A stretch of 64,000 bases of DNA from assembly GCA_963719285.1 (NCBI GenBank), contig CAVRBO010000001.1, forward strand, positions 558,001 through 622,000, written 5' to 3'. Each line of letters starts with the position of its first letter. Within the stretch, counting starts at the first letter, position 1. The notes under the pieces are model-generated. The model saw nothing but the letters and a program-made list of their open reading frames with translations, did no database searches and was not told the DNA's origin. A program made the position numbers and the translations under genes. The stretch comes from C-114 sp963719285. Its GTDB lineage: Bacteria; Chloroflexota; Limnocylindria; Limnocylindrales; CSP1-4. This document shows positions 51,846 to 61,097 of the stretch, piece by piece.

Positions 51846-54146
51846 TCAGAGGCCCGGATCGTCGATGTCGGCGTGGCTCACGAGCCAGTTGTCGGGACCG
51901 TAGACGATCCGCGGCACGGCCGGGTTACGGGGGTCGCCCGGGCCGATGATGCCGTAGCGCTCCATCTCGTCCATCAGCCGGCTCGCCCGGCTGAACCCGA
52001 CCTTGAGCTTCGTCTGGAGCATCGACGTCGAGGCCTTGTTGAGCGTGGTGACGAGCTCGGCCGCCATCACGACCATGTCGTCGTCGGCCATCTGGGCGAG
52101 CCACTTGAACCGGCCATTGCCACCGCCGTCCTCGGCGCTGAAGTCCATGAACGACTCGTCGTAGAACGTCCGGCCCTTGGCCAGGGTCCGCCAGTGGGCG
52201 CCGACGGCGTTGACCTCGGCATCGCTGACGAACACTCCCTGAAGCCGGATCGGACGGGGCAGGTCCACCGGCTGGTAGAGCATGTCCCCGCGGCCGATGA
52301 GGTCCTCCGCGCCGGGCGCATCGAGCACGGTCCGGCTGTCGATCATCGACGCCATCGCGAACGCCATCCGCGACGGCACGTTCGCCTTGATGAGCCCGGT
52401 CACGACGTTGACCGACGGGCGCTGCGTGGCGAGCACGAGGTGGATGCCCACGGCCCGGGCCTTCTGGGCGATCTTGACGATGGGTTCCTCGACCTTCTGG
52501 CCCTCGCGCATGATGAGGTCGGCCAGCTCGTCGATGATGATGACGATGTACGGAAGGCGCTCCTCGGGCGCCACGTCCGGGCTGGCGTTGAACGCGGCGA
52601 TGTTGCGGACGCTCTTCGCGGCGAGGGCCTTGTAGCGCTCCTCCATCTGGCGTACCGCGCCGTTGAGGGCCGCCTTGGCGTTCGGCGGCTCGACGATGAC
52701 CGGCTGGAGCAGGTGTGGCAGCGCGTCGTACGGGGCAAGCTCCACCCGCTTGAGGTCGATGAGGATGAGCCGGACCTCCTCGGGCTTGGCGTGCATGAGG
52801 ATGCTCGTGATGAGGGCGTTGATGCAGACGCTCTTGCCCGAGCCGGTCGCTCCGGCGACGAGCAGGTGGGGCATCTTCGCGAGGTCGACCGCATAGGCCT
52901 TGCCCGAGACGTCGCGCCCGAGGGCGAACGACAGCCGGCTGTCGGCGTCGAGCATCTTGGTGTCCTCGACCAGCCGTCGGAACGACACGATCTCGGACTT
53001 CACGTTGGGGATCTCGATGCCGACCACGTCCTTGCCCGGGATCGGCGCCTCGATGCGGATCGTCCGGGCGGCCAGGGCCATCGCGAGATCGTCGGCCAGG
53101 CCCTCGATCCGGGACAGCTTGACGTGACGCTCCGGGCGGACCTCGTACTGGGTGACGACCGGGCCGGTGTTGGTGGCGACGACGATGGCCGGGATCCCGA
53201 AGCTGTTGAGCTTGTCCTCGATGATCCGGATGTTGTCCTCGTGGTTCGCCCGGGTCGTGGTGATCGGGGGCTCCGGCACGATCGTCAGGAGGTCGATCGG
53301 CGGCAGGATCCACGTCGGACCGTCGGGAAGATAGCCGTCCTCGGCCTCGAGCAGGTCGACCGCCGGCGCCGCGGCGGCGCGTGCCGCGGCCGAGCGCAGC
53401 TCTCCGCCGGACCGGAGGCCTCCGGACACGACGGTCTGGCTCATCGGCGCCTCGCTGGGTACGGGGGCCGGCGAACGGCGCGCCAGGGGCGGGTCGTCGG
53501 GATCGGCCATGATCGGACGCCCGACAGCGCGATCGACCGGCGCGACCTTGACCGCCCGCGCGCTCGTCCGGGCCGTCGCCTCGGGCGCGCGGCTGACCAC
53601 GGCGCCCACGCTCGCGATCCCGCGCCAGAACGGCGCCAGGAACTCGGCCAGGCGGAGATCGGCCGTGATGAGGATGCCGCCCACGAAGATGGCGGCGAGC
53701 AGGACCTCCGCTCCCGTGCGCGTGATGAGCGAGCTGAGCGCATCGGCCAGGAAGGTCCCGATCCGCCCGCCACCCCGGACCGGCAGGAACTCGAACAGGC
53801 CGAGCAGGGCCGCGTAGGCGACCATCGCGGCGAGGAGCCGCGTCCGCCAGCCCGGGCCGAGGGGGCGCCATTCGATGAGTCCGCCGGCCCCGAGGAGGAA
53901 GATCGGCAGGAGCCAGCGCCCGGTCCCGAAGTTGGGCAGCACGACGGTGCGCGCCCAGTCGGTCAGGGTTCCCCGCTCGCTCGGCAGGGCGAGCATCACC
54001 AGGGTGACGACGCCCAGGACCAGGAGCGTCAGCCCGACCAGCGAGCGGGCGACGTCGGGAGGGATCGTGACCGACGGCAGCCCGAAGCCGCCGCCGGTCC
54101 GGCGGGATCGGCCACGGCGCGCCGGCGCGCGTCGACGGGAGGCCAT
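51846..54146 (-). CDS. ftsK: FtsK/SpoIIIE DNA translocase
   Basis: A 766-residue protein. Four or so membrane helices occupy residues 35-190 (LVGLTLLVLGVVTLVMLAL and others). A linker of about 130 residues precedes the motor. Walker A is HLLVAGATGSGKSVCINALI (about residue 431 on), Walker B IVIIIDELADLIM, and the ATQRPSVNVVTG sensor motif follows. The C-terminal gamma winged helix includes MLQTKLKVGFSRASRLMDEM, which in FtsK reads KOPS/SRS sites. It pumps chromosomal DNA at the division septum. Start ATG at 54146 lies 4 bases after the RNase J stop. Confidence 0.95.
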   Translation of the reverse strand: MASRRRAPARRGRSRRTGGGFGLPSVTIPPDVARSLVGLTLLVLGVVTLVMLALPSERGTLTDWARTVVLPNFGTGRWLLPIFLLGAGGLIEWRPLGPGWRTRLLAAMVAYAALLGLFEFLPVRGGGRIGTFLADALSSLITRTGAEVLLAAIFVGGILITADLRLAEFLAPFWRGIASVGAVVSRAPEATARTSARAVKVAPVDRAVGRPIMADPDDPPLARRSPAPVPSEAPMSQTVVSGGLRSGGELRSAAARAAAAPAVDLLEAEDGYLPDGPTWILPPIDLLTIVPEPPITTTRANHEDNIRIIEDKLNSFGIPAIVVATNTGPVVTQYEVRPERHVKLSRIEGLADDLAMALAARTIRIEAPIPGKDVVGIEIPNVKSEIVSFRRLVEDTKMLDADSRLSFALGRDVSGKAYAVDLAKMPHLLVAGATGSGKSVCINALITSILMHAKPEEVRLILIDLKRVELAPYDALPHLLQPVIVEPPNAKAALNGAVRQMEERYKALAAKSVRNIAAFNASPDVAPEERLPYIVIIIDELADLIMREGQKVEEPIVKIAQKARAVGIHLVLATQRPSVNVVTGLIKANVPSRMAFAMASMIDSRTVLDAPGAEDLIGRGDMLYQPVDLPRPIRLQGVFVSDAEVNAVGAHWRTLAKGRTFYDESFMDFSAEDGGGNGRFKWLAQMADDDMVVMAAELVTTLNKASTSMLQTKLKVGFSRASRLMDEMERYGIIGPGDPRNPAVPRIVYGPDNWLVSHADIDDPGL

Positions 54147-54150
54147 GTGG

Positions 54151-55815
54151 TCAGACCTCCACGACGACCGGGAAGACCATCGGGCGGCGCTTCGTCCGCT
54201 CGTACAGGTGGCGCGACACGGCGTCCTTGATCTGGACCTTGAGCAGGGCGATCTCGCTGATGTGGTCGCCCGGGTTCTCGATGGCGGCGATGACCCGCTC
54301 GGTCGTGGACTCCACGATCGGGTCGTTCTCGTCGGGCACGAACCCGCGGGTGATGATCTCCGGCCGCCCGATGACCGTCCCGGTCTGCTTGTCGACGGTG
54401 ACGACGATCATGAACATGCCGTCGTTGGCGAGCGCCCGCCGGTCGCGCAGGACGACCTCGCCCACCTCGCCGACCGACAGGCCGTCCACGAACACGTAGC
54501 CGGCGATGACCGGCTGGCCGCGTCGTGCCGAGCCATCGGGCAGGATCTCGATCGGCGTGCCGTTCTCGATGATGAACACGTTCTCGGGCAGCACGCCGGT
54601 CTCGATCGCCAGGCGGCCGTGCTGGACCTGCATCCGGAACTCGCCGTGCATCGGGATGAAATGCTTCGGCTTGGTCAGCCCGAGCATGAGCTTGAGCTCC
54701 TCCTGGCTGGCATGACCGGAGACGTGCGCGCGTTTGATGGTGTGGTAGAAGACGTTGGCGCCGGCCTTGAACAGGTTGTCGATCGTCCGGCTCACGTACT
54801 CCTCGTTGCCGGGGATCGGGCTGGCGCTGACGATGACGGTGTCGCCGGGCACGATCTCCACGAACCGGTGGTCCCGGTTCGCCATCCGCGCGAGGCCGGC
54901 CATCGGTTCACCCTGGGCGCCCGTGGTGGCGATGCACAGCTTGTCCGCCGGGACCTCGCCGATCTTGTCCTTGGCCACGATCTGGGACGGCGGGTACTTG
55001 AGGTAGCCGAGGTCGGTCGCGATCCGGAAGTTCTGCTCCATCGACCGGCCGATGACCGTCACCTTGCGGTCGAAGGTCGCGGCCGCGTCGAGGACCTGCT
55101 GGATGCGCGCGATGTTGCTCGCGAACGTCGCCACGATCACCCGGCCGTCGAGTGGCTCCATGATCTCGCGGAACGCGTCGCCGACCGTGCGCTCGGACGG
55201 CGTGTAGCCGGGGTTCTCGGCCCGCGTGGAGTCCGACAGGAGGCAGACGACGCCCTCCTCGCCCAGCCGGGCGAGGATCGCGAAGTCGGACAGCTTGCCG
55301 TCGACCGGCGTGTGATCGAACTTGAAGTCGCCGGTATGGACGATCGTGCCCACCGGCGTCCGGAGGCCGATGCCCATCGCGTCCGGGATGGAGTGCCCGA
55401 TCCGGAACGGGATCACGGTGAACGGGCCGATCGCGATCTCGTCGCCCGGATCGAGGCTCAGCATCGGGTTGTTGTGGAGCTTGTGCTCCTTGATCTTGTT
55501 GCCGAGCAGGCCCCGGGCGAGGGTGCTCGCGTAGACGGGCACGCCCGGGAACTCGGGCAGCACGTAGGGCAGGCCGCCGACATGGTCCTCGTGGGCGTGG
55601 GTGATGAGGAACGCCCGAAGCTTCGAGCGGTTCTCCTTGAGGTACGAGATGTCGGGGATGACGAGGTCGATGCCGAACATCTCCTCGTCGGGGAACATGA
55701 GCCCGCAGTCGATCACGACGATGTCGTCGCCGTACTCGAAGAGGTACATGTTCTTGCCGATCTCGCCCACCCCGCCGAGCGGGATGATGCGGAGCGGCCG
55801 GGTGTCGTCAGCCAT
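54151..55815 (-). CDS. rnj: Ribonuclease J
   Basis: A 554-residue beta-CASP metallo-beta-lactamase. The metal site is LITHAHEDHVGGLPYVL (about residues 70-86), with VHTGDFKFDHTPVDG and LLSDSTRAENPGYTPSE following. KRAHVSGHASQEELKLMLGL and PMHGEFRMQVQH belong to the beta-CASP domain. RNase J has 5'-3' exo- and endonuclease activity in mRNA decay and rRNA maturation. With PNPase and NrnA nearby, this window holds three RNA-degrading activities. The length is the usual 550-560 residues. Confidence 0.95.
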   Translation of the reverse strand: MADDTRPLRIIPLGGVGEIGKNMYLFEYGDDIVVIDCGLMFPDEEMFGIDLVIPDISYLKENRSKLRAFLITHAHEDHVGGLPYVLPEFPGVPVYASTLARGLLGNKIKEHKLHNNPMLSLDPGDEIAIGPFTVIPFRIGHSIPDAMGIGLRTPVGTIVHTGDFKFDHTPVDGKLSDFAILARLGEEGVVCLLSDSTRAENPGYTPSERTVGDAFREIMEPLDGRVIVATFASNIARIQQVLDAAATFDRKVTVIGRSMEQNFRIATDLGYLKYPPSQIVAKDKIGEVPADKLCIATTGAQGEPMAGLARMANRDHRFVEIVPGDTVIVSASPIPGNEEYVSRTIDNLFKAGANVFYHTIKRAHVSGHASQEELKLMLGLTKPKHFIPMHGEFRMQVQHGRLAIETGVLPENVFIIENGTPIEILPDGSARRGQPVIAGYVFVDGLSVGEVGEVVLRDRRALANDGMFMIVVTVDKQTGTVIGRPEIITRGFVPDENDPIVESTTERVIAAIENPGDHISEIALLKVQIKDAVSRHLYERTKRRPMVFPVVVEV

Positions 55816-55842
55816 GGGGTCGGTTGTCCGTTGCGGGTGTGG

Positions 55843-56631
55843 TCAGAAGATCGTCGCCTGCGCGCCGAACGTGTCGGGATCGGGGGCCGGCGAGGGGGAC
55901 GCCGGGGTCGAGGCGACCGCCGGCTGGGTGGATGGCGTGCCGGGCGGAGGTGGCGGGACGGCATCGACCGTCTCGGCGGTCTCGGCGATCTCGGCGGTCT
56001 CGGCGGCCGGCGCAGCCTGCTCGGACGTATCAGCTTCTCGCCGCTCGCGCGACCTGACGAGCGCGCCGGGCACGCGCGCCATGTCGTCGATGAGCGTCCG
56101 GCGAAGCGAGCCCTGGTGGAGAGCGGCGGCCGGGTGGTACATGGCGAAGACCTCGGCATCTCGGGCCCCGGTCTCCGGATCGGCCGGGCTGGTCGTGCCG
56201 TGGACCTGTCCGATGCGGGCGCCCGGCATGAACCGGCCCATCGAGTAGCGGCCCAGCGTGACGATGAGGGCGGGGTCGAGCGCCTCCACCTGGCGGCGCA
56301 GGAACGGCGCGCAGGCGGCGATCTCGTCGGGTTCGGGATCGCGATTGTCGGGCGGCCGGCATTTCACCACGTTCGTGATGAACACTTCGTCCCTCCGCCA
56401 GCCGACGGACCCGAGCAGCTCGGTCAGGAACGATCCCGCGGCGCCCACGAACGGCCGGCCCTGGCGGTCCTCGTTGTAGCCCGGACCCTCTCCCACGAAC
56501 AGGACCTCCGTGGACGGGTGACCCTCCCCCGGCACGGCCTGCGTGCGGCCTGCATGGAGCCGGCAGGCGGTGCAGGCGCGGACCTCCGCGGCGATGGCCT
56601 CGAGCGCCGTGCGACGCTCGGCCTCGGTCAT
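55843..56631 (-). CDS. Family 4 uracil-DNA glycosylase with a long disordered tail
   Basis: A 262-residue protein. The iron-sulfur cluster cysteines are CTACRLH near the start, KCRPPDN and AACAPFL. Motif A is FVGEGPGYNEDRQGRPFVGA and motif B MYHPAAALHQG, as in family 4 UDG. The catalytic domain ends near residue 200; the remaining 60 residues are low complexity (AETAEIAETAETVDAVPPPP), which is uncommon for the family. Its ATG overlaps the stop of the asd gene (ATGA). It removes uracil from deaminated DNA, a useful repair in GC-rich genomes. Confidence 0.9.
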   Translation of the reverse strand: MTEAERRTALEAIAAEVRACTACRLHAGRTQAVPGEGHPSTEVLFVGEGPGYNEDRQGRPFVGAAGSFLTELLGSVGWRRDEVFITNVVKCRPPDNRDPEPDEIAACAPFLRRQVEALDPALIVTLGRYSMGRFMPGARIGQVHGTTSPADPETGARDAEVFAMYHPAAALHQGSLRRTLIDDMARVPGALVRSRERREADTSEQAAPAAETAEIAETAETVDAVPPPPPGTPSTQPAVASTPASPSPAPDPDTFGAQATIF

Positions 56632-57692
56632 GCCGCCCCTGCTCGCCGGGAGGCCCGGCGCACCCAGCCGCGCGCGGCGATGAGCTCGGCGATCTCCACG
56701 GCATTCGTCGCGGCGCCCTTGCGCAGGTTGTCCGAGACCACCCAGAACGCGAGGCCACGCCCATCCGGGATGGACGGATCCTGGCGTACCCGGCCCACGA
56801 AGATGTCGTCGCTCCCGGCGGCCTCCGTGGCGAGCGGGTAGACGTGGGTCGCCGGATCGTCGCGCACGACGACCCCGGGCACGGCCCCGAACAGTTCGCG
56901 AGCGCGAGCCGGCGTCAGCGGGGCCTTGAGCTCGACGTGGACCGCCTCGGAGTGGCTCACGAAGACCGGCACGCGGACGGCGGTCGAGCTGATCCGGAGG
57001 TCGGGCAGGTGGAGGATCTTGCGGCTCTCCGCGACGATCTTCCACTCCTCCTTGGTGTAGCCGTTGGGCAGGAAGACGTCGATCTCGGGGAGCGCGTTGA
57101 ACGCGATGACGTGCGGATAGACGTGCGGCTCCGACGACCCGCCCGCGACGTGGGCACGGACCTGCTCCTCGAGCTCGTCGATCGCGTCGGAGCCGGTGCC
57201 GGACACGCTCTGGTAGGTGTCGACGACGACCCGCTCGAGGCCGACCGCGTCGCGCAGGGCCATGAGCACCGGTGCGAGCTGCATCGTGGAGCAGTTCGGG
57301 TTGGCGATGATCCCTTCGTGGGTCGCCGCGTCCTCGGGATTGACCTGCGACACGACGAGCGGCACGCCTTCGTGCATACGCCATGCCGCCGAGTTGTCCA
57401 CGACGGTGACGCCCCGGGCGACGGCCTCGGGCGCGAGCGCCTCGGAGACGCCGGCGCCGGCCGAGAAGAGGGCGATGTCGACGCCCTCGAAGGCCTCCGG
57501 GACGGCTTCGCCGACCTGCATCGTGCGGCCGTCGACGACGACCTCGCGGCCCGCCGAGCGGCCCGATGCGAGCAGACGCAGCTCACGCAGCGGGAATGTG
57601 CGCTCGATGAGGACCTGGATCATCGTGCGGCCGACAGCCCCGGTCGCCCCGACGACGGCCACGGTGAGCTTCTTTTCGTTCACGGGCGGCAC
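56628..57692 (-). CDS. asd: Aspartate-semialdehyde dehydrogenase
   Basis: A 354-residue protein. VAVVGATGAVGRTMIQVL binds NADP. IIANPNCSTMQLAPVLMAL has the catalytic Cys. QSVSGTGSDAIDELEEQ and RVPVFVSHSEAVHVELK are family motifs. It reduces aspartyl phosphate to the semialdehyde, the branch point to lysine, diaminopimelate, methionine and threonine. The neighbour is a UDG, whose ATG overlaps its stop. The 126-base gap to pnp (57693-57818) holds no other gene. Confidence 0.95.
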   Translation of the reverse strand: MPPVNEKKLTVAVVGATGAVGRTMIQVLIERTFPLRELRLLASGRSAGREVVVDGRTMQVGEAVPEAFEGVDIALFSAGAGVSEALAPEAVARGVTVVDNSAAWRMHEGVPLVVSQVNPEDAATHEGIIANPNCSTMQLAPVLMALRDAVGLERVVVDTYQSVSGTGSDAIDELEEQVRAHVAGGSSEPHVYPHVIAFNALPEIDVFLPNGYTKEEWKIVAESRKILHLPDLRISSTAVRVPVFVSHSEAVHVELKAPLTPARARELFGAVPGVVVRDDPATHVYPLATEAAGSDDIFVGRVRQDPSIPDGRGLAFWVVSDNLRKGAATNAVEIAELIAARGWVRRASRRAGAA

Positions 57693-57818
57693 GGCTCCGC
57701 TGCGAATGTCGAGTCCCCGGGCACGGCCCGAGTATAGCAGCGCGCCGCCGGGCTCCCGGCGGCGCGCTCCGTTCGCTGTGACCGGTCCGGAGCGCTCACG
57801 CGCCCGGGCCGGGGGTGC

Positions 57819-60407
57819 TCAGACCGGTTCCTTGGCCAGGTGTCGCTGCATGGCCGCCTTGCGGCTGAGGTTGACCCGACCCTGCCGGTCGATCTCGGTG
57901 ACGACCACCATGACCTCGTCGCCGACGGACACGACGTCCTCGACCGACGGGACGTGGTAGTCCGCGAGCTCGCCGATGCGGACGAGGCCTTCCTTGCCCG
58001 GCAGGATCTCGACGAACGCGCCGAAGCCCATGATCCGGGTGACCTTGCCGAGATACAGCGCGCCGATCTCGACGTCGCGGGTGAGCGACTCGATCCAGGT
58101 GATCGCCTTGCGGGCGTTCTCGCCCGAGACTGCGGCGATCTCGACCGAGCCATCGTCCTCGACGTTGATCTCGGTGCCCGTCTCCTCCTGGATCTTGCGG
58201 ATCATCGAGCCACCCTTGCCGATGATGTCGCGGATCCGCTCGGGGTTGATCTTGATGGTCGTGATGCGCGGCGCGAAGTCGCTCATGACGCCACGAGCCT
58301 CGGGCAGGACCTCGACCATCTTGTCGAGGATGAACAGCCGGGCGCGCAGCGCCTGGGCGAGACCCTGGCGGATGATCGCCTCGCTGATGCCGCGGACCTT
58401 GATGTCCATCTGCAGGGCGGTGATGCCGTCCCGCGTACCGGTCACCTTGAAGTCCATGTCGCCGAACGAATCCTCCTTGCCGAGGATGTCGCTCAGGACG
58501 GCGAACGTGCCGTTCGGGCCCGAGATGAGCCCCATCGCGGCACCGGCGACCGGGGCCTTGATCGGGACGCCGGCATCCATCAGGGCGAGCGTGGAGCCGC
58601 ACGTCGACGCCATGGACGTCGAGCCGTTGGAGGTCACGCACTCCGACACGAGCCGGATGACGTACGGGAAGTCGGCCGCGGACGGCAGGACGGGCAGGAG
58701 CGCGCGCTCGGCCAGGTGGCCGTGCCCGATCTCGCGCCGGCCCGGGCCGCGCATCATCTTGTTCTCGCCGGTGGAGTACGGCGGCATGTTGTAGTGGTGG
58801 AGGTAGCGCTTCTCGGTCTCCGGGCTGATCGTGTCGATCCGCTGGACGTCCGAGCTGGCGCCGAGGGTCGCCACGGTGAGCGCCTGGGTCTCACCGCGGG
58901 TGAAGAGGCCGGAGCCGTGTGCTCGCGGCAGCAGGCCGACCTCGACCGAGATCGGCCGGATCTCCTCGACGCCGCGACCATCCATCCGGATGCCCTCACC
59001 GAGGACGAGCTCGCGGACGGTCTTCTTGTGGACGAGCCCGAACAGGCTCTTGCTCACGCGGGCCTGCCGGCGGGCCGCCTCGAGGAGGCCCTTCGGGTCG
59101 GACCCGTCCGTCTTGTAGGCCCGGACGGATCCGGCGATGCCGTCGTGCAGCGTCTCGATGCGGTTCGGCAGGTCGCCCGCGAACTGGACGAGGAGCTCGG
59201 CGGTCGCCTCGGCGTCCGGGAGGGCGCGGTGGTTGGCCTTGAGCTCGATGCCGAAGTACTTCGCGAGGTCGGTCAGCTTGTAGCTCTCGCTGAAGCCCGG
59301 ATAGGCCTCCTTGGCGAGCACGAGCGTGTCGAGGTAGCTGTCCTGGGCGAAACGGAATCCGTCGCCCTTGGCCGCCTCGATGAAGCCGAGGTCGAACCCG
59401 ACCGAATGGCCGACGATGGTGGCCTTGCCGGCGAACGAGAGGAACGTGTCGGCGGCGTCCTTCGGGGACGGCGCGCCAAGGACGTCCTTGTCGGTGATGC
59501 CGTGCATCTGGTGGCCCATGATCGAGCGGCCCGGGTTCACGAGCGTGGACCACTTGTCGGTGATCTTGCCGCCCTTGATCCGGACGGCCGCGATCTCGAC
59601 GAGGTCGGCCATCTTGGGATCGGTGCCCGTCGTCTCGGTGTCGACCACGACGAACTCGTCGTTGGCCTGGACCTTCGCGACGAAGTCGAGGACCGACCCG
59701 GTGCCGGGCTCGATGTACGGGATCTGCTTGGCCTTGCCGACGAGCTTCTGGAGCTCTTCCTGCAGGTCGATGATCGGCTGGAGCGAGCGGTGGCCGAACA
59801 GGATCGCCTCGGCCATGACGTCCTCGGTCAGGAGCTTGACGCCCGCCTCGACCATCATGATCGCGTCACGAGTGCCCGAGACGATCAGGTCGAGCTCCGA
59901 GTCGGCGAGCTGCGTCGTCGTCGGGTTGACCACGAACTCGCCGTCGATGCGGCCGATCCGGACGGCCGCGATGGGGCCGAGGAACGGGATCTCGCTGATC
60001 GTCAGCGCCGCCGAAGCGGCGATCGTGCCGAGGATGTCGGGGTTGTTCTCCTGGTCCGTCGAGAAGACGGTGATGACGCACTGGACGTCGTCCTTGTACC
60101 CCTCGGGGAACAGCGGCCGGATCGGCCGGTCCGTGAGGCGGGCGGCCAGGATGGCCGCTTCGGACGGTCGCGCCTCGCGCTTGATGAAGCCGCCGGGGAT
60201 CTTGCCGGCTGCGTACATCCGCTCCTCGAAATCGACGGTGAGCGGGAAGAAGTCGAGTCCCGGACGGGGCTCGGAGCGGTTGGCGGTGCCCAGAACGAGC
60301 GTGTCGCCGTAGCGGACCGTGACGGCTCCGCCAGCGAGGCGAGCGATCCGGCCGGTCTCGATGGTCAGCGTGCGACCACCGAATTGCGTCTCGAGCGTAT
60401 GAGACAC
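57819..60407 (-). CDS. pnp: Polynucleotide phosphorylase with an inserted DEDDh exonuclease domain
   Basis: An 862-residue protein against about 700-750 in most PNPases. Residues 1-215 are the first RNase PH domain (PGGFIKREARPSEAAILAAR, TDRPIRPLFPEGYKDDVQ). At about 251-420 a DnaQ-like exonuclease is inserted in the helical linker: FVVVDTETTGTDP (Asp256, Glu258), VGHSVGFDLGFI (Asp339) and KANHRALPDAEATAEL (His393, Asp398), a full DEDDh set. The second RNase PH domain keeps the phosphorolytic residues Asp646, Asp652 and Lys654 (DSFGDMDFKVTG). KH (IRDIIGKGGSMIRKIQEE) and S1 domains end the protein. It follows rpsO, as in many bacteria. See findings. Confidence 0.95.
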   Translation of the reverse strand: MSHTLETQFGGRTLTIETGRIARLAGGAVTVRYGDTLVLGTANRSEPRPGLDFFPLTVDFEERMYAAGKIPGGFIKREARPSEAAILAARLTDRPIRPLFPEGYKDDVQCVITVFSTDQENNPDILGTIAASAALTISEIPFLGPIAAVRIGRIDGEFVVNPTTTQLADSELDLIVSGTRDAIMMVEAGVKLLTEDVMAEAILFGHRSLQPIIDLQEELQKLVGKAKQIPYIEPGTGSVLDFVAKVQANDEFVVVDTETTGTDPKMADLVEIAAVRIKGGKITDKWSTLVNPGRSIMGHQMHGITDKDVLGAPSPKDAADTFLSFAGKATIVGHSVGFDLGFIEAAKGDGFRFAQDSYLDTLVLAKEAYPGFSESYKLTDLAKYFGIELKANHRALPDAEATAELLVQFAGDLPNRIETLHDGIAGSVRAYKTDGSDPKGLLEAARRQARVSKSLFGLVHKKTVRELVLGEGIRMDGRGVEEIRPISVEVGLLPRAHGSGLFTRGETQALTVATLGASSDVQRIDTISPETEKRYLHHYNMPPYSTGENKMMRGPGRREIGHGHLAERALLPVLPSAADFPYVIRLVSECVTSNGSTSMASTCGSTLALMDAGVPIKAPVAGAAMGLISGPNGTFAVLSDILGKEDSFGDMDFKVTGTRDGITALQMDIKVRGISEAIIRQGLAQALRARLFILDKMVEVLPEARGVMSDFAPRITTIKINPERIRDIIGKGGSMIRKIQEETGTEINVEDDGSVEIAAVSGENARKAITWIESLTRDVEIGALYLGKVTRIMGFGAFVEILPGKEGLVRIGELADYHVPSVEDVVSVGDEVMVVVTEIDRQGRVNLSRKAAMQRHLAKEPV

Positions 60408-60489
60408 GGGTTGAAGAACCTCCTGTCCCGCGAGGAGGAGCGAGCCGACGGGCTCGGGAACCGGGAGCGCCTGGCGCCTGACACGACGA

Positions 60490-60510
60490 GACCCCGGATT
60501 CCCCGGGGTC
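60490..60510 (-). terminator. Hairpin between rpsO and pnp
   Basis: A perfect 8-bp stem (GACCCCGG / CCGGGGTC) with a 5-base loop, in the 117-base rpsO-pnp gap. In other bacteria a hairpin here separates or processes the two messages. No U-tract follows, so it may be a processing or stability element rather than a terminator. Confidence 0.5.
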
Positions 60511-60524
60511 CTCGATAGGCCAGC

Positions 60525-60794
60525 CTAGCGGCGCAGTCCCAATTGACCGATGACCGTTCGATAGCGCGCGTTGTCCTTCTTGATGAGATATGCAAGAAGG
60601 CGACGACGCTGCCCTACGAGCTTGAGGAGACCGCGACGAGAGTGGTTGTCCCTCGGAAAGCTCTGGAGGTGGCCGGTGAGCCACTTGATCCGCTCCGTGA
60701 GGAGCGCGACCTGGACTTCCGGTGATCCGGTATCACCTTCGCTACGCGCGAATTGGGTGATGACTTCGAGCTTTTCTGCCCGCACGAGCGGCAC
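60525..60794 (-). CDS. rpsO: Ribosomal protein S15
   Basis: Complete S15 of 89 residues when read from the GTG at 60794, the usual length. GGAGG lies five bases before that GTG. A GTG five codons upstream would give 94 residues, but it has a worse ribosome site. Motifs: EGDTGSPEVQVALLTERI, HSRRGLLKLVGQRRRLLAYL, ending GQLGLRR. S15 binds the 16S rRNA three-way junction and is needed for early 30S assembly. It is followed by pnp. Confidence 0.96.
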   Translation of the reverse strand: MPLVRAEKLEVITQFARSEGDTGSPEVQVALLTERIKWLTGHLQSFPRDNHSRRGLLKLVGQRRRLLAYLIKKDNARYRTVIGQLGLRR

Positions 60795-60851
60795 ACGATC
60801 CTCCGACACGAGACTTCTGTGCTGAACCTACCTTGTCATTTGAACCTGCGG

Positions 60852-60880
60852 ATGGTACCAGCCAGGCCCCGATGCGGCAA
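60852..60880 (-). promoter_or_regulatory. rpsO: rpsO promoter with extended -10
   Basis: On the minus strand TTGCCG (60880-60875) and TACCAT (60857-60852) are separated by 17 bases, and TGG precedes the -10 (extended -10). The predicted leader is about 50 bases to the GTG at 60794. It sits in the 303-base gap between ribF and rpsO, which otherwise holds no gene. Confidence 0.6.
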
Positions 60881-60894
60881 ACGTGCGCATCGGG
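60868..60894 (-). repeat. 9-bp inverted repeat overlapping the rpsO -35 box
   Basis: CCCGATGCG and CGCATCGGG form a perfect 9-bp stem around a 9-base loop that contains the -35 hexamer. It could be the terminator of the truB-ribF transcript arriving from upstream, or an operator for the rpsO promoter. Confidence 0.5.
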
Positions 60895-61097
60895 CAGGTC
60901 TCGTCGCGCCGCGCACGGCTCCAACATGGCCAGATGCAAACCACGCGATCATCGGGCAGGGTCGCACGATCCGGTGGCGGGGTCGGTGCGTCCTCCCACG
61001 CTCAGCTCAGGCTCGCGACGAGAGCCACGACCCATGGATACCCGAACGGATCGGGCCGCAAGGCGGCCTCGAGACGTCGTGGGTTGCATCCGGCCAC

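Noticed and set aside
57840..60518. An 892-codon open frame antisense to pnp
   Set aside because: It mirrors codon structure of the real gene on the other strand, is rich in Asp/Arg/Val, and shows no family motifs. Long antisense frames are expected at this GC content.
60820..60860. tRNA-like GGTTCAAAT on the minus strand upstream of rpsO
   Set aside because: No acceptor or anticodon stem can be folded around it; it lies in the rpsO leader.
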